Assembly (NCBI RefSeq): GCF_015767435.1
Contig: NZ_JADWOV010000208.1
Span: 1 to 64,000 of the forward strand
Origin: Polaribacter sp. BAL334
GTDB lineage: Bacteria; Bacteroidota; Bacteroidia; Flavobacteriales; Flavobacteriaceae
Direction: 5' to 3'
Length of the DNA stretch: 64,000 nt
The notes beneath the pieces were generated by a model, which saw only the letters and a program-made list of their open reading frames with translations, ran no database searches and had not been told where the DNA came from. A program made the translations under genes and the position numbers. This document shows, piece by piece, positions 1 through 6,509 of the stretch (position 1 is the first letter of the stretch; each line of letters begins with the position of its first letter).

Positions 1-99
1 AAAGATATAAGTCAAGAGTGGATAAACGATTACAATTACAATAGACCACATAAATCACTTAAAAATAAATCACCAATTGAATACAGATTAAATGAATAA
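1..99 (+). mobile_element. IS3-family transposase, C-terminal end (partial)
   Basis: The window opens inside a reading frame of 32 codons ending at a TAA. It encodes the typical tail of an IS3/IS150 OrfB integrase-core transposase, with the YNYNRPHKSL and SPIEYR motifs that follow the catalytic DDE domain. The rest of the element lies upstream of the window. A stretch at about 115-141 ending in CTTACA could be the right terminal inverted repeat, since IS3 ends usually finish in CA, but the left end is not available for comparison. The family call is firm; the exact element boundary is not. Confidence 0.8.
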
Positions 100-221
100 A
101 AATTCTATTTTTGAATGGATCGAATTTAAGGGAAGCTTACAATTGACCGAACGAATCCTTTCGTGTGGTTTATAAAATTACAACAGAAATTTCTATATTT
201 ACAATATCTAAAATTGCAATG

Positions 222-347
222 ATGAGTAGAAATTATAAATTTCATAATCCAGATGGTTTGTATTTTATTTCTTTTGCAGTTGTAGGTTGGCTGGATGCCT
301 GCCTGCCGCAGGCAGGTTCAATAATTTATCAATCGAACTCCCATTAA
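222..347 (+). pseudogene. REP-associated tyrosine transposase (RAYT) N-terminal stub
   Basis: A frame from the ATG at 222 starts MSRNYKFHNPDGLYFISFAV, which I recognise as the N-terminus of the Y1/IS200-like transposases associated with REP sequences in Bacteroidota. Those proteins are normally about 180 residues. Here the homology stops after about 26 residues, exactly where a 19-bp palindrome begins, and the frame ends 10 codons after it. The catalytic HUH and tyrosine motifs are missing, so this is a dead remnant. A longer frame opens at 165, but the family's usual start is at 219 or 222. Confidence 0.7.
298..316. repeat. REP-like palindrome interrupting the RAYT remnant
   Basis: CCTGCCTGCCGCAGGCAGG is a perfect palindrome with 9-bp arms around one base, and is strongly G+C-rich in an A+T-rich setting. 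Close relatives occur three times at 24.86-24.93 kb inside a broken tRNA copy, so it is a dispersed REP-type element. Confidence 0.8.
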
Positions 348-360
348 AATAAATTATTTT

Positions 361-1611
361 TTAAAAATTAAATGCTTTTTCCATTAGTTCTTGCTCGCTT
401 CTTGGAATACCTATTTTGCTAGCTTCCTCTTTCCAATGTTTGACACTTTCCAGTACTTCATTAATTATGACATCCATTTGTTCTTTGTTTAATCTAAAAT
501 AATCACCGACTGTTTTAGCTAGATTAAAATCTAGAGCATTGTTATCTGTATCTATATTTAGCGCTAAACCGTCTTTGTCAATCGATGGGTTGAGATCGTA
601 AGCTGGAGATAAAATCCAACCTCCATCTGTTAGAATAAAACCATGATTCCTTAAATGGTCGTCGGTATTGGAAATGGCTATATTGAAGATTATTCTACGC
701 CATAACTGATGCAAGTTTTCTTCTATATGAACTCCATAATTACTTATGAATTCTGCTAAATCTAAATAACTTGCTGCATTGTCGCGAATGGTGTCTTCAT
801 TATTACTCGTCATGGTCATGGCTGATGCAAAATGGATGCGTTCGCCTTTTTCGCGATCAAACCGTTTGGTAAAAAAAGTATTGTAATTTCCTGCAACCTT
901 TTCAATGCTACAAGGCGACATCTTGATTCCCCCTTTTGTGGCTAATATATAGGCAAGGTATTCCCAAGATGCTTTGTCAATGATATCGTTTTTTGATGGG
1001 AATTTAGCAATCCAAAGTTCTTTATTTTTGTCTAAAATGTTGGCTTTTGGTCTTGCTCCACCCAATGAAGAACCTGGAGCCATTAATATAGCCAACCATT
1101 TTTTTGCTTCGTCATTATTATCCCCATTTTCAAAGCTATTGGCCGCCTGTTGTAATTCTCTAATTGAGGACCATGGCGGTGTAGGTGTTTCATTATTATT
1201 GTCTAGAAAAGGTCCCTCTATAGCTGTTTTGAATCGTAAAGCTCCCATACGACTTTCATCGTATACCCCCAATAAATAGTCAATGTCGTATAATGTTGGT
1301 ATTTTTTCATTTTTCTCTTTGGCTAATTGTGCTACCCGTCGTTTCATTAGTGTACGCCCCCAAGTGTCGGGCATACTGTCTAGGAAGACACCGAAATTTT
1401 CTTTACCATTTGGGTATTGTTGTCCGCTATACAATTGAATGTTGGGATCTAATAGGAAGTGATTTCCGGAAGTAAGCCATTGTTTGTCGTATTCAAAACT
1501 AAAGGCTTTCTTTCCTTTTGCAAAATGAGCAGCGAGTGTACCAATACATTGAGGTTCGGTCATTCCTACCCAATGTGCGTAAACGTATATGTCGAATTTA
1601 TTTTGTGCCAT
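361..1611 (-). CDS. hipA: HipA-family serine/threonine kinase toxin
   Basis: This 416-residue protein is a type II toxin of the HipA family. In E. coli HipA phosphorylates glutamyl-tRNA synthetase and induces persistence; the target here is unknown. Visible family features are the N-terminal HipA_N-type region (about 1-115), the glycine-rich GSSLGGARPK motif near the middle, and the catalytic NTDDHLRNHGF segment around residues 315-325, followed by the Mg-binding AYDLNPS motif. All key kinase residues are present, so the enzyme is probably active. It lies 57 bp downstream of its antitoxin gene and would be co-transcribed with it. Length and motifs match full-length HipA. Confidence 0.93.
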   Translation of the reverse strand: MAQNKFDIYVYAHWVGMTEPQCIGTLAAHFAKGKKAFSFEYDKQWLTSGNHFLLDPNIQLYSGQQYPNGKENFGVFLDSMPDTWGRTLMKRRVAQLAKEKNEKIPTLYDIDYLLGVYDESRMGALRFKTAIEGPFLDNNNETPTPPWSSIRELQQAANSFENGDNNDEAKKWLAILMAPGSSLGGARPKANILDKNKELWIAKFPSKNDIIDKASWEYLAYILATKGGIKMSPCSIEKVAGNYNTFFTKRFDREKGERIHFASAMTMTSNNEDTIRDNAASYLDLAEFISNYGVHIEENLHQLWRRIIFNIAISNTDDHLRNHGFILTDGGWILSPAYDLNPSIDKDGLALNIDTDNNALDFNLAKTVGDYFRLNKEQMDVIINEVLESVKHWKEEASKIGIPRSEQELMEKAFNF

Positions 1612-1668
1612 TTGCTCTCCTCTATCAATGGTCTAGGCTTCAACAAGCTCAGCCTGACCAATGATTTC

Positions 1669-1959
1669 TTATTTTAATAATTCTAAATCTTGTAATTTTC
1701 TACCTAATTCATCATCTGCAGCTAGTTTTAGAAAATCATCTTGAAGTCCTAATACTCTTAGCACATTAAAATATGCACCAATTGCTACACTAGAATTTCC
1801 TTTTTCTATTTGGTATAAAGTAGTTCTAACAATATCTGCTCTTTCAGCTACTTGTACAGCTGTTAACTTACGCCTTTTTCTAGCCAATTTTATATTCTCA
1901 CCCATTTGTTCTAATATGATGAGATACTTTGGAAATATTGTTTGTTTTTTTCTGCTCAT
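1669..1959 (-). CDS. hipB: HipB-like XRE-family antitoxin/repressor
   Basis: A 96-residue helix-turn-helix protein of the Cro/C1 (XRE) type. The HTH runs from about residue 15 to 70 (GENIKLARKRRKLTAVQVAE, then the recognition helix around RTTLYQIEKG). It precedes hipA in the same orientation, the standard antitoxin-toxin order, and should bind HipA and repress the pair. The proposed operator lies 10-27 bp upstream of its start codon, which supports autoregulation. The start is the only ATG that gives a complete HTH without running into the operator. Confidence 0.88.
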   Translation of the reverse strand: MSRKKQTIFPKYLIILEQMGENIKLARKRRKLTAVQVAERADIVRTTLYQIEKGNSSVAIGAYFNVLRVLGLQDDFLKLAADDELGRKLQDLELLK

Positions 1960-1968
1960 TTTTACAAA

Positions 1969-1986
1969 TGTTCATTAATATGAACA
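1969..1986. promoter_or_regulatory. Probable HipB operator (inverted repeat)
   Basis: TGTTCAT-N4-ATGAACA is a perfect 7-bp inverted repeat 10 bp upstream of the hipB start codon. A weaker outer repeat (TACAAA/TTTTTGTA) surrounds it. Position and symmetry fit autoregulation by an XRE dimer. Binding is inferred. Confidence 0.65.
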
Positions 1987-2087
1987 AAAATAATGTTTTT
2001 GTATAAAATAACAAACATTTTTGTAAGTTATTTTTGCTTTGTGCTATTACCATCAATTGTATCTACTATTCTTTTATCTATAATTTT

Positions 2088-2115
2088 AGATAGTAGAAGT
2101 TAGATAGTAGAGGTT
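2088..2115. repeat. Two tandem 14-bp repeats
   Basis: AGATAGTAGAAGTT is followed directly by AGATAGTAGAGGTT. An inverted partner (TCTACTAT) occurs near 2062, so the area could form a hairpin. It lies between hipB and the tRNA-derived repeat. No function is evident. Confidence 0.5.
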
Positions 2116-2130
2116 AGATATAAAATTGTT

Positions 2131-2182
2131 TTTTAGAAATAAAAAAACCTCAACAAATTGTTGAGGTTTTTTGGTGGGCAAT
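2131..2182. repeat. Direct repeat, distal copy (terminator plus tRNA 3' end)
   Basis: These 52 bp match 2550-2601 almost perfectly. The repeat comprises an A/T leader, the hairpin at 2145-2169 (AAACCTCAAC, 5-nt loop, GTTGAGGTTT) that terminates tRNA-Val transcription, and the first bases of the tRNA 3' end. The two copies bracket the GIY-YIG gene at 419-bp spacing. Confidence 0.9.
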
Positions 2183-2300
2183 AGCTTGTTCCGAATGAAA
2201 TTCGGAAAGGGATTCAGCTTGTCCAGCATTTATTTCGGGAACCCCCCGAACTCTCCCGAGTTTAACTGGGGATGCTCTGAACAAACCGAACTAATTACCC
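2176..2300 (-). pseudogene. Degenerate tRNA-Val copy
   Basis: On the minus strand this starts GGGTAATTAG, runs through a D-arm-like and an anticodon-stem-like segment, and ends ATTGCCC, pairing as an acceptor stem. It is clearly derived from the intact tRNA-Val at 2595-2668, but the anticodon arm is altered and about 50 nt interrupt the region between the T arm and the acceptor 3' strand. The stop codon of the adjacent GIY-YIG gene lies within its first ten bases. Confidence 0.75.
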
Positions 2301-2545
2301 TTAGATTGTATCAACTTTTCTAAAAGCGCTCTACTTTTCCAACTCTTTAACTGTCGTTCACGAACTAAACCTTCATTTTTTGATGCGTAGGTTTCCGAAT
2401 AACAAACCTCCCAATCTTTCGCTCTTGATGTAAAACCTGTATGATTAGACAAATGACTTTTCAGTCGTTCTTCTATATTTTGGGTACTACCAATGTAAAA
2501 TTTATCTAATTTAGTTGAATAAAGAATGTAGACATAATAACTCAT
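2291..2545 (-). CDS. Small GIY-YIG nuclease, tRNA-Val-associated
   Basis: An 84-residue protein consisting only of a GIY-YIG domain of the UvrC-N-terminus-like type. It shows YVYILYS (GIY strand), FYIGSTQNIEERLKSH (YIG strand plus the catalytic Arg helix) and a C-terminal RERQLKSWK helix. The last residues and the TAG stop are encoded by the 5' end of a degenerate tRNA-Val copy (GGGTAATTAG). Upstream, the gene starts just after the terminator of the intact tRNA-Val. It thus lies between two tRNA-terminator units, one functional and one decayed. Relatives of this family are often annotated as endonucleases; the cellular role is unknown. Confidence 0.85.
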   Translation of the reverse strand: MSYYVYILYSTKLDKFYIGSTQNIEERLKSHLSNHTGFTSRAKDWEVCYSETYASKNEGLVRERQLKSWKSRALLEKLIQSKGN

Positions 2546-2563
2546 AGCGTTTTAGAAATAAAA

Positions 2564-2590
2564 AAACCTCAACAAATTGTTGAGGTTTTG
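2564..2590 (-). terminator. Terminator of tRNA-Val
   Basis: A 10-bp perfect stem AAACCTCAAC/GTTGAGGTTT with a 5-nt loop lies directly after the tRNA-Val 3' end on the minus strand and is followed by a T-rich run. An identical hairpin lies at 2145-2169. Confidence 0.85.
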
Positions 2591-2594
2591 TGGT

Positions 2595-2668
2595 GGGCAA
2601 TGAGGGATTCGAACCCCCGACCCTCTCGGTGTAAACGAGATGCTCTGAACCAACTGAGCTAATTGCCC
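2595..2668 (-). tRNA. tRNA-Val (anticodon TAC)
   Basis: A complete 74-nt cloverleaf on the minus strand: acceptor GGGCAAT/ATTGCCC, D arm starting TAGCTCAG, anticodon stem CTCG/CGAG with loop TTTACAC giving anticodon TAC, and T arm with GGTTCGAATCC. CCA is not encoded. The 5' half is repeated twice just upstream (2741-2768, 2841-2868), and a corrupted copy lies downstream at 2176-2300. Confidence 0.96.
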
Positions 2669-2870
2669 TTTTTATTTTGATTCCTAAGGTAAGGAATTTT
2701 AATTGCTATTTGATCCCGACTTCTCCCGATGGAATAGGGATGATATGAACCAACTGAGCTAATTGCCCTTTTTATTTTGATTCCTAAGGTAAGGAATTTT
2801 AATTGCTATTTGATCCCGACTTCTCCCGATAGAATCGGGATGCTCTGAACTAACTGAGCTAATTGCCCTA
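2641..2870. repeat. 100-bp tandem repeat carrying tRNA-Val 5' fragments
   Basis: The block beginning AATTGCCCTT recurs at 2661, 2761 and 2861, an exact 100-bp period. Each unit holds the tRNA 5' acceptor strand and D arm, a spacer with the near-palindrome TTCCTAAGGTAAGGAA, and a CCCGAT/ATCGGG hairpin in place of the anticodon arm. Two units plus a 30-bp partial unit are present. The extra tRNA pieces lack a normal anticodon arm and 3' half. Confidence 0.9.
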
Positions 2871-2927
2871 AGCGGATGCAAATATAATACAGATTTTAAT
2901 TCTACCAAAAGAAAAAGTAAATTTATT

Positions 2928-4136
2928 TTACACTACTTCTGCAACTACAAAGGTGCTCCCTCCTACATAAATGATATCTTGTTGATTTGCAGATTTTAAG
3001 GCAGCATTCAAGGCTTTCTTTACAGAAGAAAAAGTTTTTCCTTGTAAGCCAAAAGTTGCTGCTTGTTGTTGTAAAACAACTTCCGAAAGTCCTCTTGGGA
3101 TGTTGGGTTTGCAAAAATAATACTGTGCGTTCTTAGGGAAAAAGGGGAAAATATCTGCTACTTTTTTATCAGAAACCACCCCTAAAACAATGTGTAATAT
3201 TTCATACTCTTGACGAACTAGTTGATTCAGTGCTATTTGCAATCCTTCTTTGTTGTGAGCTGTATCGCAAATTACTGTTGGGTGTTGCTGTAAAATTTGC
3301 CATCTCCCTTTCAGTTGCGTATTGTTTACGACATTTTGCAAGCCTGCTTTGATGTTTTCATCAGAAATTGAAAACCCTTGTAGTTTTTTGATGGCAGCAA
3401 AAGCTGTTTTGGTATTTGATTGCTGATAATCGCCCAACAAATCAGACGTGTACATGGTGGTATCTTCAGAAGCAAATTGAATACTTGCCTTCATTTCAGC
3501 AGCTTTCTTTAGAAATACAGAGGCTACTTCTTCTTGATATTCCCCAATCACTACAGGGATATGTTCTTTGATAATGCCCGCTTTTTCACCTGCAATTTCA
3601 GGCAATGTTTCTCCCAAAAACTGCATATGGTCATAGCCAATATTCGTAATAACAGCTACCAGTGGCGTGATGATATTGGTGGAATCCAATCTGCCCCCTA
3701 ATCCTACTTCAACAACAGCAATATCTACTTTTTCATTGGCAAAATAATCAAAGGCCATGCCTACAGTCATCTCAAAAAAAGATAGTTTTTGCGATTCTAA
3801 AAAATCTTTGTGAGTGTTGACAAATGCTGTCACTGATCTTTTCGGAATTTCTTTGCCATTGATGCGTATCCGTTCTGTAAAATTCTTTAAATGCGGAGAA
3901 GTGTACAAACCCACTTTATAGCCTGCTTCTTGTAAGATGGATGCCAACATGTGACTTGTAGAGCCTTTTCCATTGGTGCCACCTACGTGAATGGACTTGA
4001 ATTTTTTCTCAGGAAAACCCAATTCTTTTGAAAAAGCAAGGGTATTCGTCAAGTCTTTTTTAAAAGCACTTTCTCCCACTCTTTGAAACATGGGCAATTG
4101 TGCAAACATCCATTGTAAGGTTTCTTGATAGTTCAT
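2928..4136 (-). CDS. folC: Bifunctional dihydrofolate/folylpolyglutamate synthase
   Basis: FolC (402 residues) adds glutamate to dihydropteroate and then extends the polyglutamate tail of folates, using ATP, in the cytoplasm. It shows the Mur-ligase-type P-loop HVGGTNGKGSTSHMLAS near residue 50, the SPHLKNFTERIRING region, and the AVVEVGLGGRLDSTN and TNIGYDHMQFLG motifs, followed by the C-terminal domain with CDTAHNKEGL. Length is normal. It is the last gene of an apparent exbB-exbD-tonB-folC run, 42 bp after tonB. The functional link to TonB is probably only shared transcription. Confidence 0.95.
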   Translation of the reverse strand: MNYQETLQWMFAQLPMFQRVGESAFKKDLTNTLAFSKELGFPEKKFKSIHVGGTNGKGSTSHMLASILQEAGYKVGLYTSPHLKNFTERIRINGKEIPKRSVTAFVNTHKDFLESQKLSFFEMTVGMAFDYFANEKVDIAVVEVGLGGRLDSTNIITPLVAVITNIGYDHMQFLGETLPEIAGEKAGIIKEHIPVVIGEYQEEVASVFLKKAAEMKASIQFASEDTTMYTSDLLGDYQQSNTKTAFAAIKKLQGFSISDENIKAGLQNVVNNTQLKGRWQILQQHPTVICDTAHNKEGLQIALNQLVRQEYEILHIVLGVVSDKKVADIFPFFPKNAQYYFCKPNIPRGLSEVVLQQQAATFGLQGKTFSSVKKALNAALKSANQQDIIYVGGSTFVVAEVV

Positions 4137-4178
4137 AAAATGATTGCAAATTTTGGAATATATCGCAAAGATACTAGA

Positions 4179-4994
4179 TTATTTAGACAGAGTAAACTTG
4201 TAAATAATGGTGCCTATTTGTTTGATAGGTGCATTGCTATCTGGATTCCATGTAGTTTTTAGCGCTGCTTCTTTGGCTGCTTTCATCAGACATGGAGCTG
4301 TGTTTGTGGTGTCTTTAAAACCTGGCTCTGCATTGAAAACCTTGCCTTTTCTATCCACTTCAATTCTTACGACCACAGTTCCTTCTTCTTGGCAATCAGG
4401 TTGCACAGTAGGTTTTGATTCCGCTTTTCTTCCTGATAAATTATAATTCCCCCCATCAGAATTGTTATTTCCATAGTATTTACTGGAATTTGGGTCGCCT
4501 TTATCAGTTCCTTTGACACCGTCTTTGGTATCATCTCCTTCGCCTTTTTGCTTTCCATTAGTTGTATTGGGATTCAACAAACTGTTGAGGGCATCTTGTG
4601 CTTCTTTAGAGGGTTTTTTAGGTTCTTCATTTTGAACTTCCTTTTTCACCACCTCTTTTACAGGGGCTGTTTTGGTTTCTTTTTTTTCAACCACCATGAC
4701 TTCTTTCGAAGTTTCATCCGAAATTATTTTTTCTTGAATCACTTCTTTGGGAGTTTCTGTTACTTCCTCCTGTTCTTTGTCTAGGGTTTCATTTTCTGTA
4801 GGATTTTGCTTCACATCTTCTACAGGTTCGCCAAAACCAACATTGCTATCTCCAAAATTAATTGCCAAACCATATTCTTCAGGAGGATCCAAATAGTTCA
4901 TTCCGAAATTGAATACGATGAAAAGCAAAGAAGTCACTAAAAGTAGCGTGATTGCTGCTGATTTTTGTTTGTGTTTGGTATCTAACAATGGCAT
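4179..4994 (-). CDS. TonB-like energy transducer
   Basis: A 271-residue inner-membrane protein: a short cytoplasmic N-terminus, one membrane helix at about 15-35 (ITLLLVTSLLFIVFNFGM), a long Glu/Lys/Val-rich periplasmic linker (about 60-150), a Gly/Asn/Asp-rich low-complexity stretch, and a C-terminal TonB-type domain (about 195-271) with GTVVVRIEVDRKGKV and TIIYKFTLSK. It would carry energy from ExbB-ExbD to outer-membrane TonB-dependent transporters. Its start codon overlaps the exbD stop (TAATG), so the two are translationally coupled. The C-terminal domain is short and diverged from enterobacterial TonB, as is common in Bacteroidota. Confidence 0.85.
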   Translation of the reverse strand: MPLLDTKHKQKSAAITLLLVTSLLFIVFNFGMNYLDPPEEYGLAINFGDSNVGFGEPVEDVKQNPTENETLDKEQEEVTETPKEVIQEKIISDETSKEVMVVEKKETKTAPVKEVVKKEVQNEEPKKPSKEAQDALNSLLNPNTTNGKQKGEGDDTKDGVKGTDKGDPNSSKYYGNNNSDGGNYNLSGRKAESKPTVQPDCQEEGTVVVRIEVDRKGKVFNAEPGFKDTTNTAPCLMKAAKEAALKTTWNPDSNAPIKQIGTIIYKFTLSK

Positions 4995-5386
4995 TAGTTT
5001 CCTTTTACGGCTAAAATCATTTTTAGCTTGTTTTTATTGGCAATATCAATCACTTTCATCACATTTTCATACGCTGCCTCTTTGTCTCCACGAATGATGA
5101 TGGTTTTCTTTTTATCTGCCCCTACACTTTTCAAAATTTCGCTCTCTAACTCAGTTTCCAATACATTGGTTTTATCAATATAAAACAACGCATCACTTGA
5201 AATGGAAACAGCCACAGCAGTATTGTTTTCTGTTTTTCCGCCTGCTTTTGGGAGCAACACATCAATAGCACTTACCGTAACTAAAGTTGATGTGAGCATG
5301 AAGAATATCAGTAATAAAAATACAATATCCGTCATGGATGACATGCTGAAAGAAGGATCTATTTTATTTCTGCCTCTTAGGTTCAT
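4994..5386 (-). CDS. exbD: ExbD/TolR biopolymer transport protein
   Basis: This 130-residue protein has one N-terminal membrane helix (about 18-38, TDIVFLLLIFFMLTSTL) with the conserved membrane Asp (MTDIVF) needed for proton movement, and a periplasmic domain ending in the PLPKAGG-like and VNIRGDKEA-like segments seen here as LLPKAGGKTE and IIIRGDKEAAYE. It forms the ion-driven motor with ExbB. It is separated from exbB by 87 bp containing a large hairpin, and it overlaps tonB by one base. Confidence 0.9.
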   Translation of the reverse strand: MNLRGRNKIDPSFSMSSMTDIVFLLLIFFMLTSTLVTVSAIDVLLPKAGGKTENNTAVAVSISSDALFYIDKTNVLETELESEILKSVGADKKKTIIIRGDKEAAYENVMKVIDIANKNKLKMILAVKGN

Positions 5387-5403
5387 AATCTATATTCAAG
5401 ATT

Positions 5404-5472
5404 TAAAATTTAAAATTCAAAGTTTTTTTGAGATGATGTCAACTTTTAACTTTGAATTTAAAATTTTGAATT
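5404..5472. repeat. Imperfect inverted repeat between exbB and exbD
   Basis: Two A/T-rich arms (about 5404-5430 and 5449-5472), each containing AATTTAAAATT and CAAAG/CTTTG blocks, are complementary over about 22-25 bp with a loop of about 20 nt. The hairpin has no U-tract. It could adjust the exbB:exbD ratio by mRNA processing or protection, or be a small dispersed repeat. Confidence 0.65.
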
Positions 5473-5473
5473 A

Positions 5474-6163
5474 TTACACTGGTTCATTCAGCAAATCTAA
5501 AAACTCCACTGATTTTGCTTCCATTTGATACACCACTTTATTGGTTCTGACCACCAAATGATTATAGGTTACATAGGCAATAATCCCTACAATCAATCCT
5601 GCAACTGTCGTTGTCATAGCTGTATACAATCCGTCAGAAAGCATTTTGATGTCAATTTGCCCACCTGCATTCGCAATTTCGTGAATAGCAATAATCATAC
5701 CAATCACGGTTCCTAAAAACCCAATCATGGGTGCTGCTCCAGAAATGGTCGCCAATACACTCACATTTTTTTCCAGTTGATAAATCTCTAGTTTTCCTGC
5801 AGTTTCAATGGCGGTATTGATGTCGTCCAATGGTTTCCCAATTCTTGAAATTCCTTTATCAATCAACCGTGCAGTAGGAGTATTTTTACTTTTACACAAA
5901 TCTCTGGCACCCTCTAAATTTCCTTTTAAAATGGCGTCTTTGATTTGGTTCATGAAATTTTTATCCTCTTTAGAGGCTGCTTTGATCGCGAAAAAGCGTT
6001 CAAAATAAATGTAAAGCGCTACAATCAATAAAACAAAAAGAATACCAATGATGATTTGTCCGCCCAAACCACCACTTACAATAAGATCGTATATGGAAAG
6101 TGTTTTTTCTACGGAAACAGGCTCTGCAATTTCTTGTAAATTATCTTGAAAAAATGAATTCAT
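5474..6163 (-). CDS. exbB: ExbB/MotA/TolQ-family proton channel protein
   Basis: A 229-residue inner-membrane protein with three membrane helices: about 35-55 (GQIIIGILFVLLIVALYIYF), about 135-160 and about 180-205. The conserved GTVIGMI...A motif (FLGTVIGMIIAIHEIA) lies in the second and TTTVAGLIVGIIAY in the third. It forms the ion-conducting core of the ExbB-ExbD-TonB motor. It is the first gene of the exbB-exbD-tonB-folC run. TolQ is the alternative label, but the TonB-type partner downstream favours ExbB. Confidence 0.9.
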   Translation of the reverse strand: MNSFFQDNLQEIAEPVSVEKTLSIYDLIVSGGLGGQIIIGILFVLLIVALYIYFERFFAIKAASKEDKNFMNQIKDAILKGNLEGARDLCKSKNTPTARLIDKGISRIGKPLDDINTAIETAGKLEIYQLEKNVSVLATISGAAPMIGFLGTVIGMIIAIHEIANAGGQIDIKMLSDGLYTAMTTTVAGLIVGIIAYVTYNHLVVRTNKVVYQMEAKSVEFLDLLNEPV

Positions 6164-6310
6164 GTATTTTTTGATTTGTGTATTGTAATAACGATATGTT
6201 GTTTTTTAAATTGTTTGAGAGTGATTGTTTTTAGGTTTTAGGTTTGATGTATAAAAAAATTCAAGAATTTAACTTGTTGGGTATGGCTATTTTATTGAAA
6301 GATTTTTTTT

Positions 6311-6423
6311 TTGCCACGAATTCACAAATTTTACATAATTCATAAAAATAATTGTTTTCATCTTTGATGAAAATTCGAATTTATTGAATTGGTAGTCATA
6401 AAAAATTCGTGAATTCGTGGCAA
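6311..6423. repeat. Hairpin repeat, copy 1 (113 bp; second copy at 38406-38520)
   Basis: Terminal arms GCCACGAATTCAC...AAATT and AATTCGTGAATTCGTGGC are inverted repeats. A nested hairpin TTTTCATC-TTT-GATGAAAA lies inside. A second copy at 38.4 kb shares both arms and the inner hairpin. It has no coding capacity and sits in the gap upstream of exbB and downstream of nhaD. The architecture is that of a non-autonomous mobile element. Confidence 0.85.
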
Positions 6424-6509
6424 ATTAATTTTGAAATTCAATTACACCCACTAGATTCAAGAATTGAATAGTTCAATATACATTCTTGAATCTTTCAAAC
6501 CATTCCTAT

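Noticed and set aside
165..347. A functional 60-residue protein
   Set aside because: It is a RAYT N-terminus cut at a REP palindrome, with leader codons that do not belong to the family.
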